5,514 nt of DNA from Planctomycetota bacterium (lineage in GTDB: Bacteria; Planctomycetota; UBA11346). Where the stretch lies: assembly GCA_947440715.1 (NCBI GenBank), contig CANETI010000192.1, positions 1 to 5,514 on the forward strand. Reading direction: 5' to 3'. The notes under the pieces were generated by a model. It was not told the DNA's origin and made no database searches. It saw only the letters and a list, made by a program, of their open reading frames with translations. The translations under genes were made by a program, and so were the position numbers. Shown here piece by piece: positions 4,303 to 5,514 of this stretch (positions within the stretch are counted from its first letter, which is position 1; every line of letters starts with the position of its first letter).

Positions 4303-5514
4303 TTAAGGCGTGTTAGACTCATGTTGTTTATCTAACCCATGCACCGTCTTTTCCCAATAATGCGGACGCCACAACAGCTGCCACAAACCCTTCCACGCAG
4401 CGATGGCCAAGAGAATCCAATATAAGGGAGATATTAAAGCGGCTAATAATAAACCTTTTTGTCCAGGGCGGCGACCAGCAAGAAACGTAATGAGAACAAA
4501 GGCAATATTACCTAAAATTAATGCAATGGAGGCGGCAAAGAATATCTGACTCATTATCGCCAACGTTGGGTCTTCGTATTGACCATGAAATATCATCGGC
4601 CAACTCCAGCGATCATGCAGATGATCGCGAGTGGTGAGCAATTCTAATAAAGCGTACCCACGCGACATATCGAGCGCGAGCAATGCTGCGTAAGTGCCGC
4701 TAATCGCCCACAGCGCTAAATTTAAAGCCGATAAGATCGACACGCAAAAGACGGATAAAATAAAACCCAACGTGCCCCAGGGGCCTAAACGCATAACTAG
4801 GAGCCATGGTCGACGACCCCAAACCAAATGCGTTACCATGTAACCTTTCAACCAGCGACTGCGTTGGCGAATCCAATTACCAACTTGGCTATTGGCTTCT
4901 TCCCAGGTGGTGCTGTCCAACGTGCGGGTATGAAATCCCTGCATATATAAACGGACACCCAAATCGCAGTCTTCGGTCACATTAAACGGGTCCCATCCGC
5001 CGATTCCCCGTAGCGCCTGGGTGCGAAAATGGTTGCTGGTGCCACCCAATGGGATCGGAACACCTAAAACCACTAAACCGCTTAAATAGCGGCGAAACCA
5101 TACATTATATTCCAGGGCAAACCATTTCGTCAGTAAATTTTGGTCATGGTTGTGATAGGCCAATTGAGCCTGCAAACAAACAACGTGTTCTTCGACATCA
5201 CGGAATGCGCAAACCGCCTGTTTTAATTGATCAGGTTCTGGGCGATCTTCCGCGTCGAAAATAACTAAAAATTCACCGCGTGCGCGTTCTAAACCATGAT
5301 TACACGCACGTGGTTTTGTTTTCGGCTGCGCAGGAGGAACCACTACCGCTTCGGCATAACTCGGAATACCCGCTTCCGTTAATGCCTGTAATGTTTCCGG
5401 ATCATCAGCTTCCAATAAGAATTTAACGTCTAGGCGATCGTGCGGATAATCTAGTTTTGCCAACGCGCGCAGAATATTCCGCGCCACATTGCGCTCTTTA
5501 TAGAGCGGCACCAA
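4303..5514 (-). CDS. GT2 membrane glycosyltransferase (cellulose synthase-like), 5'-truncated
   Basis: The gene enters from beyond the right edge; 403 residues and the TAA (4305-4303) are visible. The first visible codon is TTG in 'LVPLYKE', an internal strand of the GT-A domain, so the true start is upstream. Family 2 signatures are all present: 'KTKPRACNHGL' (65-75), metal-binding 'FDAED' (86-90), acceptor-side 'TED' (180-182) and 'QRSRW' (217-221), the set seen in processive, cellulose-synthase-like enzymes. Hydrophobic segments at about 246-283, 321-346 and 354-382 suggest several membrane spans after the catalytic domain. The C-terminal 'PHYWEKTVHGL' (384-394) resembles the ending of a group of large GT2 proteins that often carry an N-terminal extension, here outside the window. 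It probably builds or exports a cell-surface polysaccharide from a nucleotide sugar; the sugar is unknown. It converges on the polyprenyl synthase gene with a 126-bp gap. Confidence 0.9.
   Translation of the reverse strand: MVPLYKERNVARNILRALAKLDYPHDRLDVKFLLEADDPETLQALTEAGIPSYAEAVVVPPAQPKTKPRACNHGLERARGEFLVIFDAEDRPEPDQLKQAVCAFRDVEEHVVCLQAQLAYHNHDQNLLTKWFALEYNVWFRRYLSGLVVLGVPIPLGGTSNHFRTQALRGIGGWDPFNVTEDCDLGVRLYMQGFHTRTLDSTTWEEANSQVGNWIRQRSRWLKGYMVTHLVWGRRPWLLVMRLGPWGTLGFILSVFCVSILSALNLALWAISGTYAALLALDMSRGYALLELLTTRDHLHDRWSWPMIFHGQYEDPTLAIMSQIFFAASIALILGNIAFVLITFLAGRRPGQKGLLLAALISPLYWILLAIAAWKGLWQLLWRPHYWEKTVHGLDKQHESNTP

Noticed and set aside
1..5514. Defence island, prophage or CRISPR system
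   Set aside because: No nuclease-helicase, integrase, transposase, Cas or toxin-antitoxin pair is present. The PLD-like protein is exported or membrane-anchored and is not beside a helicase as in PLD-containing defence systems.

Overview
The window is a compact stretch of chromosome from a Gram-negative-type bacterium. It holds seven protein-coding genes, two of them cut by the window edges, with very short intergenic gaps. I see no rRNA, tRNA, CRISPR array, insertion sequence or phage gene. A WaaC-like GT9 glycosyltransferase points to an outer membrane carrying LPS-type glycan. A YacL-type PIN/TRAM protein, a STAS protein with a variant LSSN core, and an excisionase-type HTH joined to a receiver domain would fit a planctomycete/PVC or related lineage. 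That placement is an impression from family distribution, not a result. None of the five visible start sites has a convincing Shine-Dalgarno sequence, so initiation is probably often SD-independent.

Layout. (1) Positions 1-323 (+): the C-terminal end of a PIN/TRAM protein. It converges on, and overlaps by 17 bp, (2) a minus-strand group: GT9 glycosyltransferase (2393-1359), STAS-domain protein (1302-946) and a membrane-anchored single-HKD phospholipase-D-like protein (933-307). The 56-bp gap between GT9 and STAS contains a consensus TATAAT, so STAS and PLD may have their own promoter. (3) A divergent intergenic region of about 200 bp (2394-2597) with several small palindromes. (4) A plus-strand pair: HTH-receiver response regulator (2598-3212) and, 7 bp later, a long-chain polyprenyl diphosphate synthase (3220-4176). 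(5) A 126-bp AT-rich convergent spacer. (6) A minus-strand, 5'-truncated, membrane-embedded GT2 processive-type glycosyltransferase (5514-4303).

Functional reading. Several genes touch the cell envelope or isoprenoid lipids: GT9, GT2, membrane-anchored PLD and polyprenyl synthase. Two are signalling proteins (STAS and HTH-receiver). The tight HTH-receiver/polyprenyl synthase pair suggests co-transcription, but regulation of one by the other is inference. I find no clear evidence for a wholly new system. The items most worth a second look are the reversed domain order of the response regulator with an A7 tract in its linker, its coupling to an isoprenoid gene, the STAS-PLD pair with its probable internal promoter, and inverted repeats sitting at several stop codons.
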